Positions 37,023 to 45,916 of a DNA stretch of 64,000 nucleotides are shown in pieces (position 1 is the first letter of the stretch; the number at the start of each line of letters is the position of its first letter). The translations under genes and the position numbers were made by a program. The DNA lies in contig CBDDGJ010000001.1 of assembly GCA_965227805.1 (NCBI GenBank), forward strand, positions 124,001 to 188,000, written 5' to 3'. The DNA is from CBDDGJ01 sp965227805 (GTDB lineage: Bacteria; Pseudomonadota; Alphaproteobacteria; RS24). The notes under the pieces are model-generated. The model ran no database searches. It was not told the DNA's origin and saw only the letters and a program-made list of their open reading frames with translations.

Positions 37023-38069
37023 ATGCCCCGTTTATTTATCATCCTATTAACTAGCCTGTCTTTGCTGCTGGGGCAGGGCATTACGCCTGTGTCTGCTGCC
37101 TTGCCTGTTTATATCGCCGAAGAAGCTGCCTGGAAAAGCAAAGGCGTTGAATTAGCCGGCAATGTAACACAAGCCGTGCTCACCGCCACCGGCGCCGACG
37201 CACAAGACATCGCCATAGGCACAACAAACGGAACAATCGCCGCAGAAAATAATGCACTTTGCGGGGGTGTATGCGTTGGTGCTGCTATGGTTGCGGTTGC
37301 AGCTTATCTTACAGCAGAAGGTGATGGCAACCCGCTTGATGTGCTTGGGAAAGTTGGTGCAGGGGAAGATACAGTTAGTACTGCTGTGGGCGAAGCGGTT
37401 GAAGCGGGTGTGGACTATGGTATGGAACATCACCCCGAAGCAACCGTTGCTGTATTAGGGACTTTATCGGAAGCAGACGAGGCTGTAGATGCCACTTTTA
37501 GCTATGTAGATGATGCTACGGGTAATCTTGTTTCTGATAATTGGAATGAGCTTCCTCCGGAAACACAAAATCGTCTTGCGGGTGCCCTTATAATTGGTAG
37601 CTCCGTTATACCCGGAGCCAGCGCAAAAATCCTAACAAAAACACCTGAGGCAGATAATTTACCACAGGTGGGAAATGGCGGAGGTAATAAATATAGTGGT
37701 GGTGCGCATAGAGATACATCTCAACCGTTAGGTGATGGATTAGATAGCCATCATTGTCCTGCTAAAAGCTGTTATGAAGGGGCACCGATTAGTTCTTCTG
37801 ATGGCCCGGCAATACAGATGGATCCTAAAGATCATAAAGAGACTACGAGTTATGGTAGTGGTAAGGAAGCAAAAGATTATCGTGCAACACAGCAACAGTT
37901 ATTAGATGAAGGGCGTTTGGAAGATGCGATTCAAATGGATATTGATGATATTAAACGGGTTGAAGATAAAATTGGTCAAGCTGGTAAATATGATAAAGCT
38001 GATAAAGCTGTCCAGGAAATGCTTGATTATTCAAAAACCCTTGACCCTAATGATTTTAAGTCTCAATAG
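37023..38069 (+). CDS. signal-peptide toxin cassette 3: SHH-type HNH nuclease
   Basis: 348 residues. Signal peptide, EEAAWKSKG, pretoxin region with AENN, then the same post-AENN linker as cassette 1 (CGGVCVGAAMVAVAAYLTA, KILTKTPE). The C-terminal domain (about 225-348) carries the signature of the HNH/EndoVII-type Tox-SHH family: GLDSHHCPAKSCYEG, GPAIQMDPKDHKETTSYG and YRATQQQLLDEG. DNA is the expected target. It is separated by 11 nt from its immunity gene, which has a strong AGGAGG site. Confidence 0.85.
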   Translation: MPRLFIILLTSLSLLLGQGITPVSAALPVYIAEEAAWKSKGVELAGNVTQAVLTATGADAQDIAIGTTNGTIAAENNALCGGVCVGAAMVAVAAYLTAEGDGNPLDVLGKVGAGEDTVSTAVGEAVEAGVDYGMEHHPEATVAVLGTLSEADEAVDATFSYVDDATGNLVSDNWNELPPETQNRLAGALIIGSSVIPGASAKILTKTPEADNLPQVGNGGGNKYSGGAHRDTSQPLGDGLDSHHCPAKSCYEGAPISSSDGPAIQMDPKDHKETTSYGSGKEAKDYRATQQQLLDEGRLEDAIQMDIDDIKRVEDKIGQAGKYDKADKAVQEMLDYSKTLDPNDFKSQ

Positions 38070-38080
38070 GAGGTAGGTTT

Positions 38081-38533
38081 ATGGAATTCGTGCCCTTTAC
38101 AAAAGTTATAAACATTCCAAATGGAAGAAGAAGTTTTTCTGAACTTTCGCGGGAATGTGACTTTATTGATGTTGCACAAGATTTCATACTTAAATATGTT
38201 GATGGAATACGCCGTTCATATCATATCGGTGTAACCGCCTCTATGTTTGATTCTCAACTAAAAATGGGGTTTAATGAGGCATATAAACTTACCGACGTTG
38301 AATTTAGAGAACCATTTGAGTTTCCCGGCGTTGATGGGCTTTACTTTTCAGGAAGAAATTTGTTTTTACATAGTTTACAGGAAGCAAGTGTATTGCTTAA
38401 TGAATTAGGTGTTTCAGTTAAAAAAATAGATGTTGGATTAGAATCGCCAGAGCTTGGTCTTTCCTTTTTTTCCAGTGACTATGAGGGTGATTTAGATGTT
38501 AGATTGGATGCCGTAACGATTCATTTTAAGTAA
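38081..38533 (+). CDS. predicted immunity protein 3
   Basis: 150 residues, low GC, with AGGAGG 7 nt before ATG. No family is recognised; the pattern of mixed strands (DVEFREPFEFPGVDGLYF) suggests a small alpha/beta protein. It is assigned as immunity partner of the SHH nuclease by position. Confidence 0.7.
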   Translation: MEFVPFTKVINIPNGRRSFSELSRECDFIDVAQDFILKYVDGIRRSYHIGVTASMFDSQLKMGFNEAYKLTDVEFREPFEFPGVDGLYFSGRNLFLHSLQEASVLLNELGVSVKKIDVGLESPELGLSFFSSDYEGDLDVRLDAVTIHFK

Positions 38534-38605
38534 TTCGTTTGGATATGTGATGAGTGTTAAGATTCAATTCAAGGATATAGCATACTAAGGAGACCCATAA
38601 GAAAC

Positions 38606-39538
38606 ATGCCCCGTTTATTTATCACACTATTGACTAGCCTGTCTTTGCTATTGGGGCAGGGCATCACACCTGCCTTTGCTACCTTGCCAAGCGATATGGG
38701 CGGCACTTCTGAAAGTCGTGCATGGCTCTTGAATAATCAAAATGACCCTCTCCTTATCGAAAACACAAACCTGCTCAACTATGAAAACCCGGATGATTTG
38801 GATTATTGTATGGGATGCGGTGCAGGCTTTATGCTGGGGGGTGGAACGCATGCGGTGGATAATGATAAGCCCACGCCTGAAGAGCAAGCTGAACTAGAAA
38901 AGATAGAAGAAGACGCTGAAAAACTTAAAGATGCCTTCTCTATTGTGGCACCTATTGACCAGAAAGAGTTTTTAGAAACCTATGATGCGTCTGTATCTTG
39001 TGCAGAATCTGGAACTGAGTGCGGTGCTGCGGCACTTGGTGCTGCAAGCATTTTTGGTGGTATTTTGCCATTCGGAAAAGCTAAAAAAGCAGGAGATACA
39101 GTTACACCCAGCACAAAAACACCTGAGGTTGATAAAATACCAGAGGTGGGGGATGCGTCCACCAAGGGGAAAAAAGGTAGTGATATATCAAAAGCTGAAA
39201 CTTTAAAGCAAAATAAACAGAAAGGTGATGCTTTTGAACAAGAAGTTATTAAAGAAAAGAAAATAGAATTTTCTGAAGTTGGTGAGCAGATCACTATTGA
39301 GACAAATAACGGTACTAAGACTAGAGTCGATATTCTTACGAAAGATAAAGATGGTAATATAGGGTGTATCGAATGTAAGTCTTCAGAGAGTGCTCCACTG
39401 ACAAAAAATCAAAAAACTGCCTTTCCTGAAATTGAAGAAACTGGGGGTGTTATTGTTGGCAAAGGAAAACCAGGTTTTGAAGGGGGGACAAAAATTCCAC
39501 CAACAGAAATTGAAATTGTCCGCCCTCCGTTAGATTGA
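38606..39538 (+). CDS. signal-peptide toxin cassette 4: PD-(D/E)XK-like nuclease
   Basis: 310 residues. The same signal peptide is followed not by the exoprotein pretoxin region but by a different conserved segment (SESRAWLLNNQNDPLLIENT, NPDDLDYCMGC). The C-terminal 115 residues show a restriction-endonuclease-like core: VGEQITIETNNG, TRVDILTKDKDG, and ECKSSES with D and ExK in the expected order. The nuclease role is inferred. KTPEVDKIPEVG before the toxin is shared with cassettes 1 and 3, a second homology block. Four nucleotides separate it from the next gene. Confidence 0.8.
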   Translation: MPRLFITLLTSLSLLLGQGITPAFATLPSDMGGTSESRAWLLNNQNDPLLIENTNLLNYENPDDLDYCMGCGAGFMLGGGTHAVDNDKPTPEEQAELEKIEEDAEKLKDAFSIVAPIDQKEFLETYDASVSCAESGTECGAAALGAASIFGGILPFGKAKKAGDTVTPSTKTPEVDKIPEVGDASTKGKKGSDISKAETLKQNKQKGDAFEQEVIKEKKIEFSEVGEQITIETNNGTKTRVDILTKDKDGNIGCIECKSSESAPLTKNQKTAFPEIEETGGVIVGKGKPGFEGGTKIPPTEIEIVRPPLD

Positions 39539-39541
39539 GCT

Positions 39542-39868
39542 ATGACTGTTGAACAAGTTGAAAGTATAGATTTTATAGGTGTTGACAAAAAAAAAGTCAG
39601 CCTTCTGATCGTTGATCATCTTGAATGGGGGCAAAATGATGAAAATCATTTATTTTTACTACAGGAAAAGGTGAATGCATATTTGCGTTTTTTTGAAAGT
39701 GGTGAAATATACAGAAAATATCCAAATTCACGGAATCGTGATGTAGAGCTTGAAATTGTGTTTAATCATTTACCTAGTAAGAAGGGTTATTGGTTTTTAG
39801 ATCAATTACAACCTATTTTGGCTAGAGCAGGTGTTAAATTGCTAATAAATACATCTAAAGTTGTTTAA
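39542..39868 (+). CDS. predicted immunity protein 4
   Basis: 108 residues, starting 3 nt after the toxin stop. Charged and aromatic; no family recognised (VDKKKVSLLIVDHLEWGQND). Named by position only. Confidence 0.7.
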   Translation: MTVEQVESIDFIGVDKKKVSLLIVDHLEWGQNDENHLFLLQEKVNAYLRFFESGEIYRKYPNSRNRDVELEIVFNHLPSKKGYWFLDQLQPILARAGVKLLINTSKVV

Positions 39869-39902
39869 TCACGCTTTTTACCTTTTCTATGAAACAAAAA
39901 AT

Positions 39903-40607
39903 ATGCCCCATTTATTTATCATCCTATTAACTAGCCTGTCTTTGCTATTGGGGCAGGGCATTACACCTGCCTTTGCTGTCTTGCCAAGCGATATGTGCGG
40001 CACTTCTGAAAGCCGTGCATGGCTCTTGAATAATCAAAATGACCCTCTCCTTATCGGAAACACAAACCTGCTCAACAATGAAAATCCGGATGATTTGGAT
40101 TATTGTATGGGGTGTTTGGGTGGTGGCTTACCCATTGTGCCGCCGGTAGGTGATAGTTATGGTACAGAGCGATTGGACGCGCCGGAGGATTTGGAACAAG
40201 CTATAAATGATATTCCTAAGGATATGACGGAAACGTTACTTATGGTTTTTGGGGGAGGTTTGGCGACCAAGGCAACAGAAGGGCTTGGGAAAATATTTAA
40301 GGCTGACATGGAGAATGCATTTATCCGTCAGTTTAAAGACGTTAAAGCAAGAAAGGGGATATCTGATGAGGCTTTTAATAATTTACCACAGCAACAACAA
40401 AATGATCTGATTTTACAGGCAACTGAAGAGCTAGCAGATCCATCCAAAAACCCGTCCAATCAGTTTCTGAAGAATCAAGATAATAGGCGCAAGACACTAG
40501 AAAATATTGGTGAAGTTTCAAAAGATATTCAGGATAAAGAAACATTGGATACGTTGAAAGAGGCACTAAAGGAAACACTGCAATGGTTAGAGCTTTTTGG
40601 CAGCTAA
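39903..40607 (+). CDS. signal-peptide toxin cassette 5: unknown C-terminal domain
   Basis: 234 residues from ATG 39903, the start that gives the same MPHLFIILLTSLSLLLGQG signal peptide as its neighbours; an upstream in-frame ATG at 39861 would overlap the preceding immunity gene. The second-type segment (SESRAWLLNNQNDPLLIGNT) follows. The last 130 residues (LMVFGGGLATKATEGLGKIF, then a charged helical stretch to LKETLQWLELFGS) match no toxin family I know. The glycine-rich start could be membrane-interacting. It is called a toxin only by architecture. Confidence 0.65.
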   Translation: MPHLFIILLTSLSLLLGQGITPAFAVLPSDMCGTSESRAWLLNNQNDPLLIGNTNLLNNENPDDLDYCMGCLGGGLPIVPPVGDSYGTERLDAPEDLEQAINDIPKDMTETLLMVFGGGLATKATEGLGKIFKADMENAFIRQFKDVKARKGISDEAFNNLPQQQQNDLILQATEELADPSKNPSNQFLKNQDNRRKTLENIGEVSKDIQDKETLDTLKEALKETLQWLELFGS

Positions 40608-40636
40608 TTTTATAATTCTCTAATGTATTGTTAGAT

Positions 40637-41485
40637 ATGTGGTTACGTATAAGACTAATTTTGCTTTTTCCTGTTGTTATTTTGGGCATCATTATATTGG
40701 TGATTGGAAACTTATCCCTAAAAAATAACCCTAGCCGTGCTGACAGATGTTTTTTCATAGGGGAAGTTTTATTTAGATTGGTAGGAGTGAAGTTTAGAAT
40801 AAAATTTCATATGCTTAAAGGAACTATCAAATATAGGCGCAAGGAATATTTATATAGTATGTCCGCCTTTTTAGATGCTTGGGAGAGGGTGGAAACAAAT
40901 AAAAAATTATCTGATAAAGAAAAATTATATGTAAAAACATTCATTCATTCAGGGCTTAGAGAGTCGTTCCAAAAAATTACAGAACTTGTGCTTGAACGAA
41001 AGGAAAAGTTCGAATCTATGGAAAAAATAACAATAGATGATGTGGGAGATTTAAGCCAGGTAAGCCCTCAATTACAGCGATATTTTCCTATGGATTTACC
41101 CCATGATAAGCCAAGTTATTTGGAAATTATCTATGGGATTAATAGAAAAACATTTATACCATTTATACATAAACTATCTGTAGGACGAGAGTTTAACCAA
41201 GCCATTACTGCGTATAAATGTCAGCAATATGCAGAGTGTTTTAAAATTATGCTAGGTATCCAACCTGCTATAGAAAATAATACAAAACTATCAAAAGCAG
41301 ATAAATTATACTTGCAAGCATTTGTTTTTTTATATCTTCAAGAGTCTAAAAATCAAGAAATGTATTTTTTGTTCACACTAGGAAAAACACTTATTGCAAT
41401 GAGAACGGAAACTTCAAATAACCCAGAAGATTTTGATGATTTAAGTGATGAATTTAAAGAGTATTATTCATTTAATCTTGAGTAA
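40637..41485 (+). CDS. predicted membrane protein, possible immunity partner 5
   Basis: 282 residues from ATG 40637 (a TTG at 40628 is the alternative). One N-terminal transmembrane segment (LILLFPVVILGIIILVIG) is followed by a cytosolic, helix-rich part with two repeated YXXA-type sections resembling TPR helices (YLYSMSAFLDAW, YAECFKIMLGIQP). It occupies the immunity slot but is twice as long as the others. If it is the immunity protein, a membrane-acting toxin is likely. Confidence 0.6.
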   Translation: MWLRIRLILLFPVVILGIIILVIGNLSLKNNPSRADRCFFIGEVLFRLVGVKFRIKFHMLKGTIKYRRKEYLYSMSAFLDAWERVETNKKLSDKEKLYVKTFIHSGLRESFQKITELVLERKEKFESMEKITIDDVGDLSQVSPQLQRYFPMDLPHDKPSYLEIIYGINRKTFIPFIHKLSVGREFNQAITAYKCQQYAECFKIMLGIQPAIENNTKLSKADKLYLQAFVFLYLQESKNQEMYFLFTLGKTLIAMRTETSNNPEDFDDLSDEFKEYYSFNLE

Positions 41486-41605
41486 TGAAAGTTAGATTGA
41501 ATAGAATCAAGAATTCCTAATTTACATTTTTTATCTTTTCTATACAGTCTGTTATTTAATGCTTGAGGATATAAAAACACGCTAAAGGAGTCGAAATAAA
41601 AGAAT

Positions 41606-42487
41606 ATGACCCGTTTATTTATCATCCTATTAACTAGCCTGTCTCTGCTATTGGGGCATGGCATTACGCCTGCGGGTGCTGCTTTGCCAAGCGATATGGG
41701 CAGTTCTTCTGAAAGCCGTGCATGGCTCTTGAATAATAAAAATGACCCTCTCCTTATCGAAAACACAAACTTGCTCAACAATGAAAATCCAGAGGATTTG
41801 GATTATATGGATGGCTATGGCGATGCCTATCTTGCTGGTCTGAATAATCTTAAAGCCTGTGAGGGGGCTGCCAATGTAACGGGCTGTATGAATGATCGCA
41901 TTCAAGAGGATGTTAAGAACGGGCTTCTTTATGGGGGAGGTGCCGCTGCCCTGCTCATGGCTGCGGGTGTTACGACTTCTGCGATTGTAAAATGTTTGGG
42001 GACACCTGGCTGTGTGCCACAGCTTGCGACGGGTGTTGCTGATGCAGTTGGTAGTGAGTTTGCAGGCACGTCGCTTATTGGTGGTGGTGCAGGCGGTGTC
42101 GCCACCAAATATGGCGATGATATCGCCGATGCCCTAGGCGATGCTGCAAGAAAAATCACCAATAAAGCGGATATGTCTAATGTTCCTGATACAAAGGGAA
42201 TACAGCTCATTGATACTCTTGATCCTTTGCCTAGTACAGGCGGAAGAACAACTCAATTCCAAAAAACTGGGGGATTTGATCAAGCAAATGCGGACTTTGA
42301 TGCGCTTGATCTGAGTAATATTCGAGAAATTAACATACCAGGAGGTGGTACTGGCAGAGTTGGTGAACTTCCAGATGGAACAAAGGTTGTTGTTAGATCA
42401 CGTAGTAGCGAAAATAGATCTGGTTTTACTAGTCAGCCAACCTTGGAAATTCAGTATCCTGACGGTTCCACTAAAATCAGGTATTGA
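41606..42487 (+). CDS. signal-peptide toxin cassette 6: unknown toxin end
   Basis: 293 residues. Signal peptide (LFIILLTSLSLLLGHG to AGAALP), the SESRAWLLNN segment, then a hydrophobic glycine-rich region (YGGGAAALLMAAGVTT). The compact C-terminal domain (FDALDLSNIREI, GRVGELPDGTKVVVRSRSSE, PTLEIQYPDG) has a pattern I associate with small toxin ends of polymorphic toxins, with an RVG-LPDG-VVVR core. The activity is not known to me. Four nucleotides before the next gene. Confidence 0.75.
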   Translation: MTRLFIILLTSLSLLLGHGITPAGAALPSDMGSSSESRAWLLNNKNDPLLIENTNLLNNENPEDLDYMDGYGDAYLAGLNNLKACEGAANVTGCMNDRIQEDVKNGLLYGGGAAALLMAAGVTTSAIVKCLGTPGCVPQLATGVADAVGSEFAGTSLIGGGAGGVATKYGDDIADALGDAARKITNKADMSNVPDTKGIQLIDTLDPLPSTGGRTTQFQKTGGFDQANADFDALDLSNIREINIPGGGTGRVGELPDGTKVVVRSRSSENRSGFTSQPTLEIQYPDGSTKIRY

Positions 42488-42491
42488 ACAT

Positions 42492-42893
42492 ATGCCCAAA
42501 AGAATTCACAAAAGATTTCCGGCAAAAATTGAGATACCTGATGATCTTGAGTTTATTGGAATGCGTTTTGATAAAAATGGTTACAAAGTTCAGGTTGCTG
42601 AGTTTGCTGTAAAAGATGGAAAAATTTTTGAATTGGATTTCGGTATTTCCCCACTCGCTCAAAGAAGTATGGATGAAGGAAAACATTTGGTAACTTCATG
42701 GGGAGTAGATGTTAGTGGTGGAAAAGTAGGTGCTATTGCTATTGCAGAAGGTTCAGACTTTATTGATTGGTTTCATCAGCAGAGCTGTGGAATTTATGAG
42801 AATGATCAAATTTACCATGTTGTAATTCTTACACAAAATGAATGGGTAGAGGTTTTGTGTAGTAAATTACCTGATTTAAGAGAGGTTTCCTAA
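42492..42893 (+). CDS. predicted immunity protein 6
   Basis: 133 residues from ATG 42492. An upstream in-frame ATG at 42345 lies within the toxin gene and is rejected. Strand-rich (RFPAKIEIPDDLEFIGM) with an acidic middle. No family recognised. It closes the cassette array. Confidence 0.7.
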   Translation: MPKRIHKRFPAKIEIPDDLEFIGMRFDKNGYKVQVAEFAVKDGKIFELDFGISPLAQRSMDEGKHLVTSWGVDVSGGKVGAIAIAEGSDFIDWFHQQSCGIYENDQIYHVVILTQNEWVEVLCSKLPDLREVS

Positions 42894-43010
42894 TCTATAT
42901 CCAGTATTTTTCGATATCAATTTATTTTATTTCAACATTACATAATAATTTTCTTGCCACATATATAGCTGCGTTCTATCTTGTTTGCAGGCTAAAACTT
43001 AAACTGGCAT

Positions 43011-43065
43011 GGTAATCCCCCCTTTATTATTAGGGGTCTGAAGTAGACAGTTTTGTTTTGGTGGC
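43011..43065 (-). mobile_element. solo ISa end (55 bp)
   Basis: The 55 bp beginning GGTAATCCCCCC and ending TTTTGGTGGC match the orfB-side end of ISa. Nothing else of the element remains. It lies just outside the toxin island and 63 bp before the second recombinase unit. Confidence 0.85.
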
Positions 43066-43133
43066 ATGAACAAACATAATATTATTCCGTAAACTGCCTA
43101 TATTTGTTATATGGAATTGTAGTTTGACATTTT

Positions 43134-44327
43134 CTACCAGTCGATTAGCGTATTTTTGGCTGGTTTTGTGTTCATTGCTTTGTCTATGCTATCGGCTACA
43201 CGCTGTGCTGCCTCGTTTATGGCTGTATCATTTACATGTGCATAGCGTAATGTCATGCGGGGGTCTTTATGGCCGAGCAGCTTGGACACCACCATAAGGG
43301 GGACATTATGCAGTAAGGCCTGACTGGCATAGGTGTGGCGTAAGTCATGTAAGCGAACATCTTCTAGCCCTGCCGCCTTACGGATTTTGTGCCATATATA
43401 ATCTATTGGATAAAGCGGCTGTAGTGGGTCACGCGGCTTAGGGAATATATAAGGGCTATTTTTATGGCGATTGTGCTTTTGTCTGGTGATAATATGCTTG
43501 ACTGGCTGAGTAAGGATAATATCGCGCGCGCCTGTCTTGCTATCTTGTAAATGGATAAGCTGTTCATCTATATTTTCCCACTTCAAAAAGCATATCTCGC
43601 TTAGCCTGCACCCTGTGAGTAAAAGCAAGCGGATAATATCAACCGCCGGTCTGTTTCTTGGAAAGTGCCTTTCTTCATATGCTAATACACGATAAAGCCT
43701 GCCTATTTCAGCTTTGGACAAAAAGCGGTTTATCGTCCTTTTAGGGTTATGCTTAATGCTAAGCGTGGGGTTTTCCTCAATAAGACCACGCTTCACCGCA
43801 TGCGCCATAATTGCCCGTAATATATCCAGCGCCCGATTCGCCCCACCAGGTGAGGTTTGGCTATAGCTATCAAACCACTCTAATAGCTTACGCGGGGTAA
43901 TCTCATCCAGGCGGTAACGCCCAAAATGGGGCATGATTTGTGTTCTCAGATAGGTCGGCGCTCCATTGTCTCGGTTAAAGGCTTTGCGGTTCTGCTTATA
44001 GATAGACCCTATAGGCTCTTGCATAAAACTGGCTAAGGTGGGAACGCATAGGCTGGGAGGCTTTGCCCCCTGCGTGTTTAACGTTGCTATCAGCTTAAGG
44101 GTATTCTGACGGGCATCGTCAGCGCAAAGTAAAGCCGCATCGCCAATATGTTTCTTAACCTGCCTGCCCAAAAGCCTTTTTTGGAAGATATAAGACTTAC
44201 GCCTTGATGGATAGACTTTAACCCCAAAGCCTGCAAGTTGGGTATCCCAGACAATATAACACGCTGACCTTACCTCTAGCTTGCTTACCGCATGAGCGGT
44301 AAGTTTTATTTTATGTGCTTTCTGCAT
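43134..44327 (-). CDS. tyrosine recombinase, second of a pair (copy 2)
   Basis: 397 residues, differing from 7571-8764 at a handful of positions (RPAVDIIR for RQAVNIIR, TQPVKH for TQLVKH). The catalytic R, H-x-x-R, H and Y residues are all present, so it should be active. It follows its partner gene with a 3-nt gap. Confidence 0.92.
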   Translation of the reverse strand: MQKAHKIKLTAHAVSKLEVRSACYIVWDTQLAGFGVKVYPSRRKSYIFQKRLLGRQVKKHIGDAALLCADDARQNTLKLIATLNTQGAKPPSLCVPTLASFMQEPIGSIYKQNRKAFNRDNGAPTYLRTQIMPHFGRYRLDEITPRKLLEWFDSYSQTSPGGANRALDILRAIMAHAVKRGLIEENPTLSIKHNPKRTINRFLSKAEIGRLYRVLAYEERHFPRNRPAVDIIRLLLLTGCRLSEICFLKWENIDEQLIHLQDSKTGARDIILTQPVKHIITRQKHNRHKNSPYIFPKPRDPLQPLYPIDYIWHKIRKAAGLEDVRLHDLRHTYASQALLHNVPLMVVSKLLGHKDPRMTLRYAHVNDTAINEAAQRVADSIDKAMNTKPAKNTLIDW

Positions 44328-44330
44328 GGT

Positions 44331-45449
44331 TTATATACCTCTGGCCAGCTTCTGTGCCATTTCATGTGCTGCGTTGATTATCTGTTCCCCAGCGACATGG
44401 GCATATTTCAATGTGGTTTCGGGGTCTTTATGCCCAAGCAAGCGCCCCACCATAGGGATTGTCTCATTATGCCGTAAAGCAAGGCTTGCATAGCTATGGC
44501 GTAAATCATGCAAGCGGACATTATGTAATTGCGCGGCTTGTCGTATTTCGTTCCAGACTTTGGTAAGTTGTGGGGCTGTTATTGGCTTGCCCGCTTCACG
44601 TGCAAATATAAAGGCTGACATGCGTGCTTGTCGCTCAATAATCAGTCTTGCCTGACGCGATAGAAAAACTGTTTTTGCCCCCGTCTTGCTATCGGGTAGG
44701 TGTAGGTGTCCTTCTTGGTAATATGACCATTTTGCATGAATGATTTCATGCTTGCGACATCCCGTATAGGCAAGCAGTAAAATCAAATCCGTATGCATGG
44801 GGTAAGTCGCTGAAAAACCACTCAAGGCGGCTCCCAGGCGTTGCCATTCATTATCTGATAAAAACCGCTCTTGTTGCTTTTGTTTATAGCGCGGTATATT
44901 GCGGCATGGATTACTATTCAAAGGCCTAAAGCCATAATATTCGGCTTGCTGCATCATTACAGCAAAAATGGACTTGCTATAATTAGCAACCCCAGGCTTA
45001 TCAGCTAACCCGGCAAACCAGCGCACAACATCCTCACGGGTAATATCTGTAATCATCCAGCCTTTGAAATAAGGTAATATGTAACGCTGAATATTATAAG
45101 CATAAGACACAAAGGTGGATGGCTTAATGCGCGACTTATAGCGCATCAAAAACACGTCCACAGCCTCCTCAAAACATATAGGCTTAATCACGCCCAGCCT
45201 TTCCGCTTGTTTATCGCTTAGGGTTTTTTGTGCCTTTATACGGGCATCATCCAGGCTTATCTCATAAGCATCCCCCAGCTTTTGCCAGATACGTTTTTTA
45301 TCTATCGTGGCTTGCAGGCAATATACTTTTTTACCTGTTGGATATACCCGAACAATCAGCCCGTTTTGCTGATTATCCCTGATAGAAAAAACTTTTTTCC
45401 TATGTGATAATTTATCAATTTTGCTTTGTGTGAGATGGTGTTTCTTCAT
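44331..45449 (-). CDS. tyrosine recombinase, first of a pair (copy 2)
   Basis: 372 residues, with the start chosen at ATG 45449 after AGGAGA as in copy 1. Catalytic set RKHEI, HDLRHSY, LGHKD, KYAHV. With its partner it forms a conserved two-recombinase operon found twice in the window and free of any other gene. Confidence 0.92.
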   Translation of the reverse strand: MKKHHLTQSKIDKLSHRKKVFSIRDNQQNGLIVRVYPTGKKVYCLQATIDKKRIWQKLGDAYEISLDDARIKAQKTLSDKQAERLGVIKPICFEEAVDVFLMRYKSRIKPSTFVSYAYNIQRYILPYFKGWMITDITREDVVRWFAGLADKPGVANYSKSIFAVMMQQAEYYGFRPLNSNPCRNIPRYKQKQQERFLSDNEWQRLGAALSGFSATYPMHTDLILLLAYTGCRKHEIIHAKWSYYQEGHLHLPDSKTGAKTVFLSRQARLIIERQARMSAFIFAREAGKPITAPQLTKVWNEIRQAAQLHNVRLHDLRHSYASLALRHNETIPMVGRLLGHKDPETTLKYAHVAGEQIINAAHEMAQKLARGI

Positions 45450-45576
45450 ATTTGTCTCCTGTTTTGCGTTGCAAACGGAGTAACAAAAGAGAAATATTCC
45501 TCTCATCGCTTCAGCTTATGAAAATAAAACGACCTAGTCTCAATCACTTATAAAACACAAAGTAGCAGAGCTACGT

Positions 45577-45914
45577 TAGGTGTATCAAAAAATTCGCGAC
45601 TGCGAAATATATGTGCTGTTTTTGCTCTCATAGTTTGTCGGTTTTCTTTTAGGAAAATGCGCTATTGCGAAAAGCCTTGAGTGGCGATTGAGCGGTGATA
45701 GTCACATGGAGATAGAAAAATATAGAGCAAATTGGTGAGGCTTGATGTGCGGTTTTGTATTTAGGCAGGCTGGCAAGGCCTGGTGTATATATCCATCTAA
45801 ACTGGTGATCGCGTTGCTATTTCTATTTACGTAAACCGGACGGCAATATGTATTATATGGCGGCAGTGATGGGTATATTAAAAGTCGGAATAATTGATAG
45901 ATAATCAGCTATAG
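45577..45914. other. gene-free stretch between the recombinase unit and ISb
   Basis: 338 bases with no convincing frame, no terminator and no repeat that I can see. It borders the recombinase unit on one side and the ISb end on the other. Confidence 0.4.
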
Positions 45915-45916
45915 TG

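Larger units (their letters stand above)
43129..45576 (-). repeat. 2448-bp recombinase-pair unit, copy 2
   Basis: Same length and orientation as 7566-10013, with a few substitutions (for example near 43450 and 43650). The palindrome GTAGCAGAGCTAC is at 45562-45574, close to the outer end. Here the unit end (CTACGT) is followed by unique sequence rather than by ISa, so this copy defines the true border. Confidence 0.9.
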
